Shown here one piece after another: positions 1 to 7,423 of a DNA stretch of 28,867 nt. A program made the translations under genes and the position numbers. The notes below the pieces were generated by a model. That model was not told the DNA's origin and ran no database searches. It was given only the letters and a program-made list of their open reading frames with translations. Position 1 is the first letter of the stretch, and every line of letters begins with the position of its first letter. The DNA comes from an uncultured Flavobacteriales bacterium. GTDB lineage: Bacteria > Bacteroidota > Bacteroidia > Flavobacteriales_E > Vicingaceae. The stretch spans positions 1 through 28,867 of the forward strand of contig CALALS010000010.1 of NCBI GenBank assembly GCA_937925525.1, in the 5' to 3' direction.

Positions 1-189
1 CTCGACTTCTAGAATATCTCGAAGACTCAAATTGTTGGATTTGTCTTCGTAAATCTCTAACTTGTCGCTAACAGATATTGATTGTTCAGTATTTGAAAAG
101 GTAACTAAATTATCATTTTCGGCCATTAAAGTAAGCGATACAAACATTATCGCAACTGTGAAAAATAGATGTAACTTAATTCTTTCCAT
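1..189 (-). CDS. 7TMR-DISM-like membrane receptor, N-terminal fragment (runs off the window)
   Basis: This is the first 63 codons of a gene that continues past base 1. The start is the ATG at 189-187, which overlaps the end of the upstream acyltransferase-like gene by 14 bp, so it is probably translated by coupling in the same operon. Residues 1-23 look like a signal peptide with a cleavage site after LMA. Residues about 38-61 (SISVSDKLEIYEDK, then NLSLRDILE) resemble the start of the 7TMR-DISM extracellular domain 2, found in Bacteroidota receptors that carry seven membrane helices followed by a histidine kinase, cyclase or HTH output. The output domain lies outside the window, so calling it a sensor kinase is inference. 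The divergent response regulator at 3403-3870 would suit a kinase. The coding frame and signal peptide are firm; the family call rests on a short match. Confidence 0.55.
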   Translation of the reverse strand, partial: MERIKLHLFFTVAIMFVSLTLMAENDNLVTFSNTEQSISVSDKLEIYEDKSNNLSLRDILEVE

Positions 190-925
190 TATTAGAAGTA
201 TAAAAAAGTGGGGTTATGTTTTTATACAGTAAGTTGAAATTAACCTTTATATTAAATTTATCATTAGAATCATAATGTTTTTTGAATAAGTTTTCTCTTA
301 AAGAAAGCATAATATGCTTATCTCTTTCATTAGAAGTTTCAAGTGTAATAGCATTTAATATACCTATTACATGAGCTATATATTTTTCATTTGGATAGTG
401 AAATTCTCCATTATTTCCCAAACTTCTATCTACCACAAAACCAATCTCACTAAATAGTTTTAATGTATATCCTGCACAAATCCCAATTAAAGTCGCGAAA
501 TTTAGTTGGTTGGCCGATGATACTGACCCCCACATTAAGTATCTTGGAACCCCCATTCCCTTTACGTTTTTTGATGTCCAAAGCCCACATGACTCACCTA
601 TTCCGCCATTCAAAGCATGTTTCTCAACTAACCTATATAGAGCGTTATCCATTATTCCAATAGCCTCCTCTATCGGTAATGGGGTATTTCCGTCTGCTAA
701 CTGAATTCTTACTCCACCTACAAGTTCACCGTTTGTATTATCTCTTGCAACTACGCAATAAATATGTGGATTAAACATCCAACTTTGCTTGTTTGTAGTC
801 ACATTTTCAATTCCATAATCTGTTAGTACTTTTCTATGCCCTGCTAAATATTGCTGACAAAGTTCAGGCTCATCAATTGCTCTAAATGCAAAAACATCAA
901 ACTCCTTTGTAATTAAATTACTCAT
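176..925 (-). CDS. GNAT/LuxI-like acyltransferase
   Basis: A 249-residue protein without signal peptide or membrane segment, so cytoplasmic. It looks like the GNAT fold: a strand with GGVRI (70-74), a central motif ESCGLW (111-116), and NVKGMG (120-125), which fits the acyl-CoA pyrophosphate-binding loop pattern Q/R-x-x-G-x-G/A with Asn in first place. A helix and a hydrophobic segment ending EIGF (160-163) follow. The arrangement (GGVRI, a central acidic motif, then the helix) also recalls LuxI-type autoinducer synthases, which share the GNAT fold. The start overlaps the upstream 778-aa gene by 8 bp and the stop overlaps the next gene by 14 bp, so the three are very likely one transcript. 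The acyl donor and acceptor cannot be read from the sequence. It could equally be an acyl-amino-acid synthase. The fold is moderately sure, the function is not. Confidence 0.55.
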   Translation of the reverse strand: MSNLITKEFDVFAFRAIDEPELCQQYLAGHRKVLTDYGIENVTTNKQSWMFNPHIYCVVARDNTNGELVGGVRIQLADGNTPLPIEEAIGIMDNALYRLVEKHALNGGIGESCGLWTSKNVKGMGVPRYLMWGSVSSANQLNFATLIGICAGYTLKLFSEIGFVVDRSLGNNGEFHYPNEKYIAHVIGILNAITLETSNERDKHIMLSLRENLFKKHYDSNDKFNIKVNFNLLYKNITPLFYTSNNGKN

Positions 926-3254
926 ACATTAACACTTCTTCAGGAGGCCTTCTTAATGCTCTGATTGTTGATTGGTCTGTTTTTGCAAGTCTAAAGATGA
1001 ATATTTCATTTTCGTTTTCACTAAGGCCAACTATTTTTCTAAACTTTTCTTCTTGCAACTTCATGTGGTCAAATACATCCTCAAGCCCTTCTTTATAATT
1101 ATCTCTAGTGCGTAAAAATAAAAAAGTTGCAATAGACATAGGTTGTAAACTAATATTATTTAAAGTTGCGTTTAACCAAATGTGTTGTAATATGCTTCCT
1201 GCTTCAAAACAATTTTTTGAGGAAATTTTTTTTACGGTTAATATTCCAATTGCTGATGCAGCATTAATTGATTTCTTTGTTAGTTTGGACATACCTTTTC
1301 CTAAATCCCAATCATTTAAATGTTTGACCACATTCCAATTTTTTGAAACAATTAATCCAGCTTCTTCGGTTGGCGTTATGTCAATGGTGTTAATATCAAC
1401 ACCGTCTTTGGTTTGCTCCGCTTCTTTTTTATTCCATCGTATTTCATTTGTAAATTGATGATGCCCCTGTTTATTTATTAAATAAAGCCTATTAACCTCA
1501 CTTAAAACCTCTTTAATTGCTTCAATGTCATTATCATCAGAATATATTTCAAGATTTACGTTTTCAGAGTTTAATCCTTGTTTTAATTTTAAAAGTTCAT
1601 CTTTTGAAAGTGGTTTTCGTAAACCAATAGTTCTATTAGTAGTTCTATCAGGAATTGCTTCAACCAATTTTTTTTCCTTATCAGTTGGTTGTCCTGTCGA
1701 ATTTGTAAAGGAAAAACTTGCTATTAAATTACTTTCTTCACCAATCGGATGAAATTTTGTGTTAACTTCATATCCAAGTTGTTTAGCAGTAAGCAAAATA
1801 TTTTTGGTAGCTGCCCCAAAAGCTATGTAGGAAGCAGCTTTCTTGTAATTAAGTAGTGATTCGGTTCTGTTTGGGTCATTAAATAAAAAAAGGTGTTTAT
1901 TTAAATAGTGCCATTTCCATGGTTGAATATTTCCACCTGATGGAGCCATTATGGCATGTTTCACCAATTCTTCAATTTCATTTTTTGAAAGCTCTACACA
2001 ATTTTCTGAATTATTCTGTGAAATTATATTTTTTATCTCTTTCAGTTCTGCCTCAAAATCTTGTAAGCTAGTTTTAGGGATAGAAACTATTTCTTCTTTT
2101 GTTTTCTTTTGTTTTGAAATATAATCTTCAACTTCATCATTAATTTCCTTTTCTGTGTCAACAAAGTATCTGCCGGATTTGGTAAATTGATTTAGTAAAA
2201 TTCTTCTGCAAACATCCGTACAAATTCCTCCTCCAAATATTACACCTGATGCTAACTGTGGCCATGTTGTTATGGTTTCCTCAATTTCAAGCATAGAGGC
2301 TTTTAATCGTTCAGATGACGTTTCTACCCCAAGCATTGGTAATAAGTATGGTACTTTTTGTTCATTGGTTTTAGCCTCTTTTACTTTTTCTAAATCAAGG
2401 TGGTCAATTAAGCCATGTAAAATAGGTAGATTAGGGTTTAAGTCAAATCTTTCAATATCGGTTGTACCTCTATCACTTGAATTCATTACTACTGCTATTC
2501 CCAACTCTTTAGCTTTTTGTCTGGCTTGTATTTTTTGCAATAAACCATCACACACTTCAATGCAGATATCTAGTTTACCATCTTTTGTAAAAAAGTCATT
2601 AATGTTATTTTCAGTTAGGCCTTCATGATAGCAAGTTACTTTAAGGTATGGGTCAATTTCGGCTATTTCCCTGGCTACAACAACGGTTTTTTTAATTCCA
2701 AAATTAGCTACGCCCGTTTGAATTCTATTTAAGTTGGATAGTTCAATTACATCAAAATCCGCCAAAACAAGCTCTCCACAAATTCTTTCGGTAGCTATTG
2801 TCAGAGCAATAGCTTTACCTACTGATAATCCTATAATACCTATCTTTTTAGTAGCCAGAATATCTTCTTCTTCAGGGGTTATTTTGTATTGGTTCCTGTT
2901 AGTTCTTACTTCAATAAACTCATCTTTAGCTAACAAATGTACTACCTTGTTTGCCCAAGGATAATAAACCCAAACTCCATAGAGTTCCAAAGGTGTATCT
3001 CCCAGGTGGTTTTTGATTTGCAATGCTAATTCTTTTTCATCAAGCTTTTTTGAAGGATTTCTTAATTTTATTAATTCCGTTAACTGTCCCTGTATTTCGT
3101 CTAAAACCTCTATTGAAGGGTTAGAATTGAGTAAAGTAATCAACTCCTTTTTTTGGTCATTTTTTTTAAGGTCAAAAAGCAGCGGAGCACAAATTTCTTT
3201 TGAACTATTTTTTTGACTTTGTAATAACTGCATTAATTCTTTACTCATATACAC
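918..3254 (-). CDS. ThiF/E1-like adenylyltransferase fused to a nitroreductase-like domain (Rv1355c-type)
   Basis: A 778-residue cytoplasmic fusion. Residues about 130-350 form an E1/ThiF-type adenylating domain: a glycine-rich nucleotide loop IGIIGLSVGKA (138-148) and ADFDVIELSNLNRI (165-178), with the conserved Asp and Arg. E1 family members adenylate a carboxylate, such as a ubiquitin-like or peptide C-terminus. The CxxC zinc pairs of many E1 proteins are not seen. Residues about 425-760 form an FMN nitroreductase-like domain opening with HAIMAPSGGNIQPW (433-446), the usual FMN-phosphate motif, and a later helix AASYIAFGAATKNILL (473-488). This order matches the family NCBI names Rv1355c, after a mycobacterial protein. 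The ATG at 3248 is an alternative start two codons in. It heads an operon with the acyltransferase-like gene (8-bp overlap) and a receptor. The chemistry is unknown; activation plus oxidation or reduction of a small molecule or peptide is inference. Confidence 0.8.
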   Translation of the reverse strand: MYMSKELMQLLQSQKNSSKEICAPLLFDLKKNDQKKELITLLNSNPSIEVLDEIQGQLTELIKLRNPSKKLDEKELALQIKNHLGDTPLELYGVWVYYPWANKVVHLLAKDEFIEVRTNRNQYKITPEEEDILATKKIGIIGLSVGKAIALTIATERICGELVLADFDVIELSNLNRIQTGVANFGIKKTVVVAREIAEIDPYLKVTCYHEGLTENNINDFFTKDGKLDICIEVCDGLLQKIQARQKAKELGIAVVMNSSDRGTTDIERFDLNPNLPILHGLIDHLDLEKVKEAKTNEQKVPYLLPMLGVETSSERLKASMLEIEETITTWPQLASGVIFGGGICTDVCRRILLNQFTKSGRYFVDTEKEINDEVEDYISKQKKTKEEIVSIPKTSLQDFEAELKEIKNIISQNNSENCVELSKNEIEELVKHAIMAPSGGNIQPWKWHYLNKHLFLFNDPNRTESLLNYKKAASYIAFGAATKNILLTAKQLGYEVNTKFHPIGEESNLIASFSFTNSTGQPTDKEKKLVEAIPDRTTNRTIGLRKPLSKDELLKLKQGLNSENVNLEIYSDDNDIEAIKEVLSEVNRLYLINKQGHHQFTNEIRWNKKEAEQTKDGVDINTIDITPTEEAGLIVSKNWNVVKHLNDWDLGKGMSKLTKKSINAASAIGILTVKKISSKNCFEAGSILQHIWLNATLNNISLQPMSIATFLFLRTRDNYKEGLEDVFDHMKLQEEKFRKIVGLSENENEIFIFRLAKTDQSTIRALRRPPEEVLMYE

Positions 3255-3313
3255 ATCTGAAATAGACCACTAATATTATAAAAAAATATAAGTAGTCAGT
3301 AAGTATTAATACC

Positions 3314-3321
3314 TAAATTTG
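3314..3321 (+). promoter_or_regulatory. possible Bacteroidota -7 element for the response regulator
   Basis: TAAATTTG fits the Bacteroidota -7 consensus TAnnTTTG, about 80 bases ahead of the response-regulator start. No TTTG is seen at the expected -33 distance, so this is a weak call. Confidence 0.3.
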
Positions 3322-3402
3322 TAAAAAAAATATAACCCTAACTTTTTTAAGCATACAAATACTTTTCAAAAACAGTTTTTTTATGTAAATTGGGTGGATT
3401 TT

Positions 3403-3870
3403 ATGGAGCTAAAACAAAACATTAATGTGCTGTATGTTGATGATGAAGTTAGTAATTTAACCTCATTTAAAGCTGCATTTAGAAGAAACTTTAATGTTTT
3501 TGTTGCGGAATCTGCTGCTGAAGGCGAAAAAATTCTTGCTGAAAACCCAATAGAAGTTGTTTTAACCGACCAGCGGATGCCTGATGTTACCGGTGTAGAG
3601 TTTTTACAATCTATAATTGAAAAATATCCGGATACAATTCGAATATTAATAACGGGTTACTCCGATATTAATGCAGTAAAAGAGGCCATAAACAAAGGGC
3701 AGATATATAAATATATTGAAAAACCTTGGGATAACGACCATTTAAAAATGATTATAGAAAAAGCATTTGAAGTATATTCATTGAGAAAGGAAAATAAGGA
3801 GCTTACCGAAAAGCTAATAAGAGCAAACGGACAACTAGAGTTTATGTTGCGTCAAAAGCTAATTTCTTAA
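3403..3870 (+). CDS. single-domain response regulator (REC)
   Basis: A 155-residue receiver protein. The acidic pocket is D13-D14, the phospho-acceptor is D56 in LTDQRMP, the switch Thr is T84 in LITGYSD, and the conserved Lys is K107 in EKPW. The YIEKPW ending and the tail that follows resemble the receiver of RpfG-type regulators, but there is no HD-GYP or DNA-binding domain; only a helical tail (about 120-155) follows. It probably passes phosphate or binds a partner. I chose the ATG at 3403 because GGGTGG lies just upstream; a GTG at 3394 would add three residues. It is divergent from the E1-nitroreductase operon and may serve the receptor there. Its TAA (3868-3870) directly abuts the mobile-element boundary at 3871, and the C-terminus looks complete, so the insertion did not truncate it. 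Confidence 0.85.
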   Translation: MELKQNINVLYVDDEVSNLTSFKAAFRRNFNVFVAESAAEGEKILAENPIEVVLTDQRMPDVTGVEFLQSIIEKYPDTIRILITGYSDINAVKEAINKGQIYKYIEKPWDNDHLKMIIEKAFEVYSLRKENKELTEKLIRANGQLEFMLRQKLIS

Positions 3871-3888
3871 TTACTTTCCGATACAAAA
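3871..3888. repeat. attachment-site direct repeat, left copy
   Basis: An 18-bp sequence TTACTTTCCGATACAAAA identical to 13551-13568. The bases on each side differ (A and A here, G and T at the other copy), so 18 bp is the exact identity. It is a remnant of the mnmE 3' end (reverse strand: codons FCIGK and stop). Its TTACTTT (3871-3877) pairs with AAAGTAA (3887-3893) as an inverted repeat with a 9-nt spacer, a layout typical of tyrosine-recombinase core sites. Confidence 0.88.
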
Positions 3889-3926
3889 AGTAATTAACGT
3901 TGATATTCAGTTATTTATAAGAAGTA

Positions 3927-3946
3927 GGTACAAATAGGGTACAAAT
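3927..3946 (+). repeat. paired GGTACAAAT repeats, probable integrase arm sites (left end)
   Basis: GGTACAAAT occurs at 3927-3935 and 3938-3946, an 11-bp period or about one helical turn. The same word with the same period occurs inside the other end of the element (13409-13435). Paired repeats inside both ends suggest arm-type binding sites for the N-terminal domain of the integrase. This is inference from placement; binding has not been shown. Confidence 0.55.
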
Positions 3947-4035
3947 AAGAATGGTTTAATTAATTCAATCTATTTTTTTCTAATCCAAAAATGATAGGAG
4001 GATATTCGGTATTTACTTTAAATTTTAAAATGAAT

Positions 4036-6447
4036 TTACTCTTTATCCTTTTTGTCAATTAAGGCTTGTTTAGTCTTTACTTTTTTCAAAAGAATATTAA
4101 CTCTGTCAGCAAAATTTGGAATGGAATTAATTCTCTTTTTTATTTTTTTATCTACTTTTTTGATGTTTTCATCATTCTTGAATTCACTATTCGGGATGAA
4201 ATTTCGGAGCAACTTTAAGTGAGTTGAAATTGAGGCTAACAACTCTAAATCATTTAGCTTACCTCTTTCAACTAATTCTTTTAACGGCTCAAACCTTCTA
4301 AAATCTTCTGAACCAAGAATTGAAGCGATAAGAAGTAGTTTAAACTCAATTTCAAACCTTTTTTCTTGGCTTAAATCTTCTTTTTCAAGCTCAGTAATTA
4401 TATTATCGAATTCTTGAATAAGAGGCTCATTAAGTGTTATTGACCAAAAGTTACCTTTAAACCAACCGCCAAATACTTGCATTAAGCCATATTTTGAGAA
4501 GTTTTCCCAAAATTTTGTTTCTTTTGAACTTGTATTGATAATTAGATTAATTGAGTCAATAGTATTTGATAGACCTTTTAAAATACCTAATTTTCTTTGT
4601 TCAATTGGGGTATTGTATAAAGCCTGAATAAGTCTTCCAAGTCCTCCAGTATTACTAATAAGGTCAGTTAAATTTGAAGTACTATTATTTTCAATAATTT
4701 CCTCAATTAATTTTGGAGAATCTTTTGTCATTCCGGCATAAAATATTGCAACATTTTGCCACCATAGGTCATTAAATTTTTTAATGAATAAATCTCTATC
4801 CGATTGTCGATGATGAAATATTTCATAAGCTGTAAAATACTCTTGAAAAGATTGATGTTTAAATGAAACAAATCCTTTACTATCTAAATATAATAAACCG
4901 ACACTGTCTATTAATTCATCTGTAACCTGTTCCACATTAAACGGTTGCCCTCTATTGGTAGAGTATTTTTTAATTTCTTTAATCAGCTCATCTTTAGATA
5001 TTTTTTGTTTTAAGTTAGTGTGTAGTTCTTTCGCAATATGACAAAGTAGTCGGTGTTTAATACCAATTTCAATTAGTTCAATTTTATCTTTTGCTTGAGT
5101 TTTACCAATTAAAAGGTTAACAAAATTCTCGTACAAATCTGATATTGTCGCTGGAATCTCAACCTCTTTTTCATCAAATAAAATAGTTATTAAAGCTATA
5201 GTTAAAGGCGTTTTTGGAAGCTTTTCAAGTATGGCAGAGTCTTTTAATGATTTTAATAATGATTTGGACTTTATGAGATTTTCTCCAAAGTAATTATTTA
5301 AAAAGGCTTCTATTTGCTGAAAATCAAGTTGCTCAATTTCCAAATATCTAAACCCAATAGATTCGCAGTTTTGAAATAAATAATCGGAAGGACGAGAGGA
5401 GCAAATAATTTTGATATTTGGATATTTTTCTCTAAACTCTTTTAGTTTTTCAAGAGCTGTTTCTTTAGACTCTATAACTGGAAGCTCATCTAAAGCATCA
5501 ATAAATAAAGCACAAGATTCAGTTTGAATAACTTTCTTAGAGTCTATTAATAAATCAATATTCCAATCTCTTTTAAAAAACTCATCGATAGCCTTTTCTA
5601 TATCAAAATTACTTACTTCAATATCTTTAAAGGTCAAAATAACGGGATAAAAATCTTGATTATTACGCAAAGAATTTTGTGTGATTATTTCATTTGAAAG
5701 AGTTTTAAATAAAGTGCTTTTTCCTGAACCAGGTTCTCCAATGATAATTGAATTATCAGGAATACTTACAATTGTATTTGAACTCCTTTTAACCCATTTA
5801 ATTGAACCATCATCTTTAGTGATTCTTTCAGATAATTTGGGTTCAATAGCATTAGTAATTATTCGCTCAACTTTTTTGTCGTTAAGTCCAAGAGATTTAC
5901 TTAACCCATCAACTTTGATTCTTTCTTTAATCCTATCAATATATTTTTTGTATTGTTTAGAACCTTTTATCCAAAATTTGGGATAGTATTTATCAATAAA
6001 ATAAACTAATTTATCAGCACCCCAAAAATCAATATTTGCACCTTCATCACTATTACTTTCAAATATTTTCTCCTCTGCTCCCTTAGAAAAATAAAAGTTT
6101 GTAACAACCTTAACCTTATTTATTGGAATTTTTTTTGATTGTTCTAATGATTTGTATGGGTATTGAAAACATTCATGAACTTGGTCTTGAATTTCTCTGA
6201 TAGTGCTTGAATTTCCGGCAACCTTTCCTTTTTTGACAACAAATGCAAACCAGTCCTTTTTACCTTCAATATCATCTATTTTAGAACAAATCAAATCTTT
6301 ACCGTATTCAGGTCTACTACCTTTTTCATGGGTTATTTTTACATCCTGAAACCCCATCTCAGGCAATAACTCTTCCAATAAGGTATGAATTTCAGATTCA
6401 TTTGAAATTGAATTTATGAAGGAAACTTTATCTTGCTTACTTTTCAT
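4036..6447 (-). CDS. NLR-like NACHT NTPase with N-terminal restriction-endonuclease-like domain (putative anti-phage defence)
   Basis: An 803-residue protein in three parts. Residues about 15-150 resemble an Mrr/PD-(D/E)xK nuclease-like domain: YGKD with D51, then FVVKKG with K73. The usual Glu or Gln two residues before the catalytic Lys is V71, so activity may be altered. Residues about 230-560 are a NACHT-type STAND NTPase: Walker A GEPGSGKST (237-245), Walker B ALFIDALDELP (313-323) and CSSRPSDY (349-356). The remainder, to 803, is helical with no repeat I recognise and is the likely sensor. NACHT proteins with N-terminal effectors are established bacterial anti-phage proteins that usually cause abortive infection by destroying DNA or another target. 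It is the largest cargo gene and lies at the integrase-distal end of the element. A LuxR-type HTH gene sits 65 bp upstream. Architecture is confident; the defence role is by family. Confidence 0.85.
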   Translation of the reverse strand: MKSKQDKVSFINSISNESEIHTLLEELLPEMGFQDVKITHEKGSRPEYGKDLICSKIDDIEGKKDWFAFVVKKGKVAGNSSTIREIQDQVHECFQYPYKSLEQSKKIPINKVKVVTNFYFSKGAEEKIFESNSDEGANIDFWGADKLVYFIDKYYPKFWIKGSKQYKKYIDRIKERIKVDGLSKSLGLNDKKVERIITNAIEPKLSERITKDDGSIKWVKRSSNTIVSIPDNSIIIGEPGSGKSTLFKTLSNEIITQNSLRNNQDFYPVILTFKDIEVSNFDIEKAIDEFFKRDWNIDLLIDSKKVIQTESCALFIDALDELPVIESKETALEKLKEFREKYPNIKIICSSRPSDYLFQNCESIGFRYLEIEQLDFQQIEAFLNNYFGENLIKSKSLLKSLKDSAILEKLPKTPLTIALITILFDEKEVEIPATISDLYENFVNLLIGKTQAKDKIELIEIGIKHRLLCHIAKELHTNLKQKISKDELIKEIKKYSTNRGQPFNVEQVTDELIDSVGLLYLDSKGFVSFKHQSFQEYFTAYEIFHHRQSDRDLFIKKFNDLWWQNVAIFYAGMTKDSPKLIEEIIENNSTSNLTDLISNTGGLGRLIQALYNTPIEQRKLGILKGLSNTIDSINLIINTSSKETKFWENFSKYGLMQVFGGWFKGNFWSITLNEPLIQEFDNIITELEKEDLSQEKRFEIEFKLLLIASILGSEDFRRFEPLKELVERGKLNDLELLASISTHLKLLRNFIPNSEFKNDENIKKVDKKIKKRINSIPNFADRVNILLKKVKTKQALIDKKDKE

Positions 6448-6465
6448 TTGAACTATTATTTACCC

Positions 6466-6473
6466 CAAAGATA
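6466..6473 (-). promoter_or_regulatory. possible -7 element for the NACHT gene
   Basis: On the minus strand TATCTTTG matches TAnnTTTG and lies 18 bases before the NACHT start. No clear -33 TTTG is seen. It would allow expression of the NACHT gene independently of the LuxR-like gene upstream. Confidence 0.33.
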
Positions 6474-6512
6474 TTAAATCAGCTTTAAAATGATGAGCTT
6501 ACATTTTAAGGA

Positions 6513-6713
6513 TTACTTTATCCAACCCTTTCTAAAGCCATAAGCAATTAGATGAGCAGCATTCTTTACGCCAAATCTTCTTAGCATATCAATTCTAATA
6601 GAATCAATAGTTTGTTTACTGTTTTCAAGTTTTTTGGCTATTTCCTGACTGGTATATCCATCAGCCAACAATTGTAATACTTGCTTTTGCTTATTTGTTA
6701 TGGTAGTATTCAC
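6513..6713 (-). CDS. stand-alone LuxR-type HTH protein
   Basis: A 66-residue protein that is almost entirely a LuxR/GerE DNA-binding domain. LTNKQKQVL-like opening residues (7-14), ADGYTSQEIAKKL (17-29), the recognition-helix region SKQTIDSIRIDMLRRFGVKN (32-51) and AAHLIAYG (52-59) follow the family order. There is no receiver, PAS or autoinducer-binding domain. It lies 65 bp upstream of the NACHT gene on the same strand, within the element, and is divergent from the secreted orphan at 6798. It may regulate either neighbour; that is inference. Proteins of this size and type are common as short regulators. The HTH call is firm. Confidence 0.8.
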   Translation of the reverse strand: MNTTITNKQKQVLQLLADGYTSQEIAKKLENSKQTIDSIRIDMLRRFGVKNAAHLIAYGFRKGWIK

Positions 6714-6775
6714 ATAACAATAATATTTTAAATAAATATTTAGATATTTATATTACCATATTTATAAGGTATTTT

Positions 6776-6783
6776 TATATTTG
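6776..6783 (+). promoter_or_regulatory. possible -7 element for the secreted orphan
   Basis: TATATTTG matches TAnnTTTG and lies 14 bases before the ATG at 6798, giving a very short leader. No TTTG is visible at the -33 position. Confidence 0.35.
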
Positions 6784-6797
6784 AACAAAACGGAGAA

Positions 6798-7412
6798 ATG
6801 AAACATTTAACTGTATTGATTTTTGTATTTATGGGTATTATATCAAATGCTCAAAATGATATAATTACAAAAGAGGAATTCAAAGAAATAAGGAAGTCTT
6901 TACCATCAGGAGTTGAGTATAGATACGACCCTATGGATGGGAAAATTTGGGTTAATCAAAAAAAGGTGCTTGCTGGTAATGGTGGTAGTTACCAAAGTAG
7001 CTTAGAGTGTTATTATCAAATATTCAAATTAGAAGGAAAGTTACATTTAGGAAAACCAAGAATTGTAATTAAATATGTTAGTTCAAACTGGATGTTTATG
7101 GATGAAATTATGTTTATGGATGGTAAGCTAAAAGACTTGAATAATGGAATAGGGGATAAGTTGATTATTGAATTTGATAAAAATGATGTTGATAGAAAAG
7201 CTCATGGAGGTTCAATTAGTGAAACGATAGACAAAATATTAAGCTCATCTGAGATTGAGTATTTTGAAAGTATTATTAAAAAAGATAATTTATGCAGAAT
7301 TAAGTTTAGTGGAGAAGGGAAGTATAGTATTCACGTTTTTATGTCTAAAGAAAAAGAACCAATAAAAATTTTCTTTGATAACTATAATGCGGCCAAAGAG
7401 AAAATTAAATAG
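6798..7412 (+). CDS. secreted protein of unknown function
   Basis: A 204-residue protein I do not recognise. Residues 1-18 form a signal peptide (MKHLTVLIFVFMGIISNA, with cleavage before QND), so it is probably periplasmic or outer-membrane associated. The rest alternates strands and helices with many charged residues; there are two cysteines after the signal (about 69 and 166). It is the only rightward gene inside the element. It is divergent from the LuxR-type HTH gene and convergent, 11 bp apart, with the orphan at 7424. Its place between the defence gene and the replication module marks it as cargo. It could help in defence, surface exclusion or host fitness, but nothing in the sequence decides this. 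Confidence 0.6.
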   Translation: MKHLTVLIFVFMGIISNAQNDIITKEEFKEIRKSLPSGVEYRYDPMDGKIWVNQKKVLAGNGGSYQSSLECYYQIFKLEGKLHLGKPRIVIKYVSSNWMFMDEIMFMDGKLKDLNNGIGDKLIIEFDKNDVDRKAHGGSISETIDKILSSSEIEYFESIIKKDNLCRIKFSGEGKYSIHVFMSKEKEPIKIFFDNYNAAKEKIK

Positions 7413-7423
7413 ATAGTCAGCAA

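Noticed and set aside
176..925. True acyl-homoserine-lactone synthase
   Set aside because: Only the GNAT-like layout is shared; the conserved LuxI residues cannot be aligned convincingly by eye.
3394..3402. GTG start for the response regulator
   Set aside because: It adds three residues only, and the ATG at 3403 has GGGTGG at a better distance.
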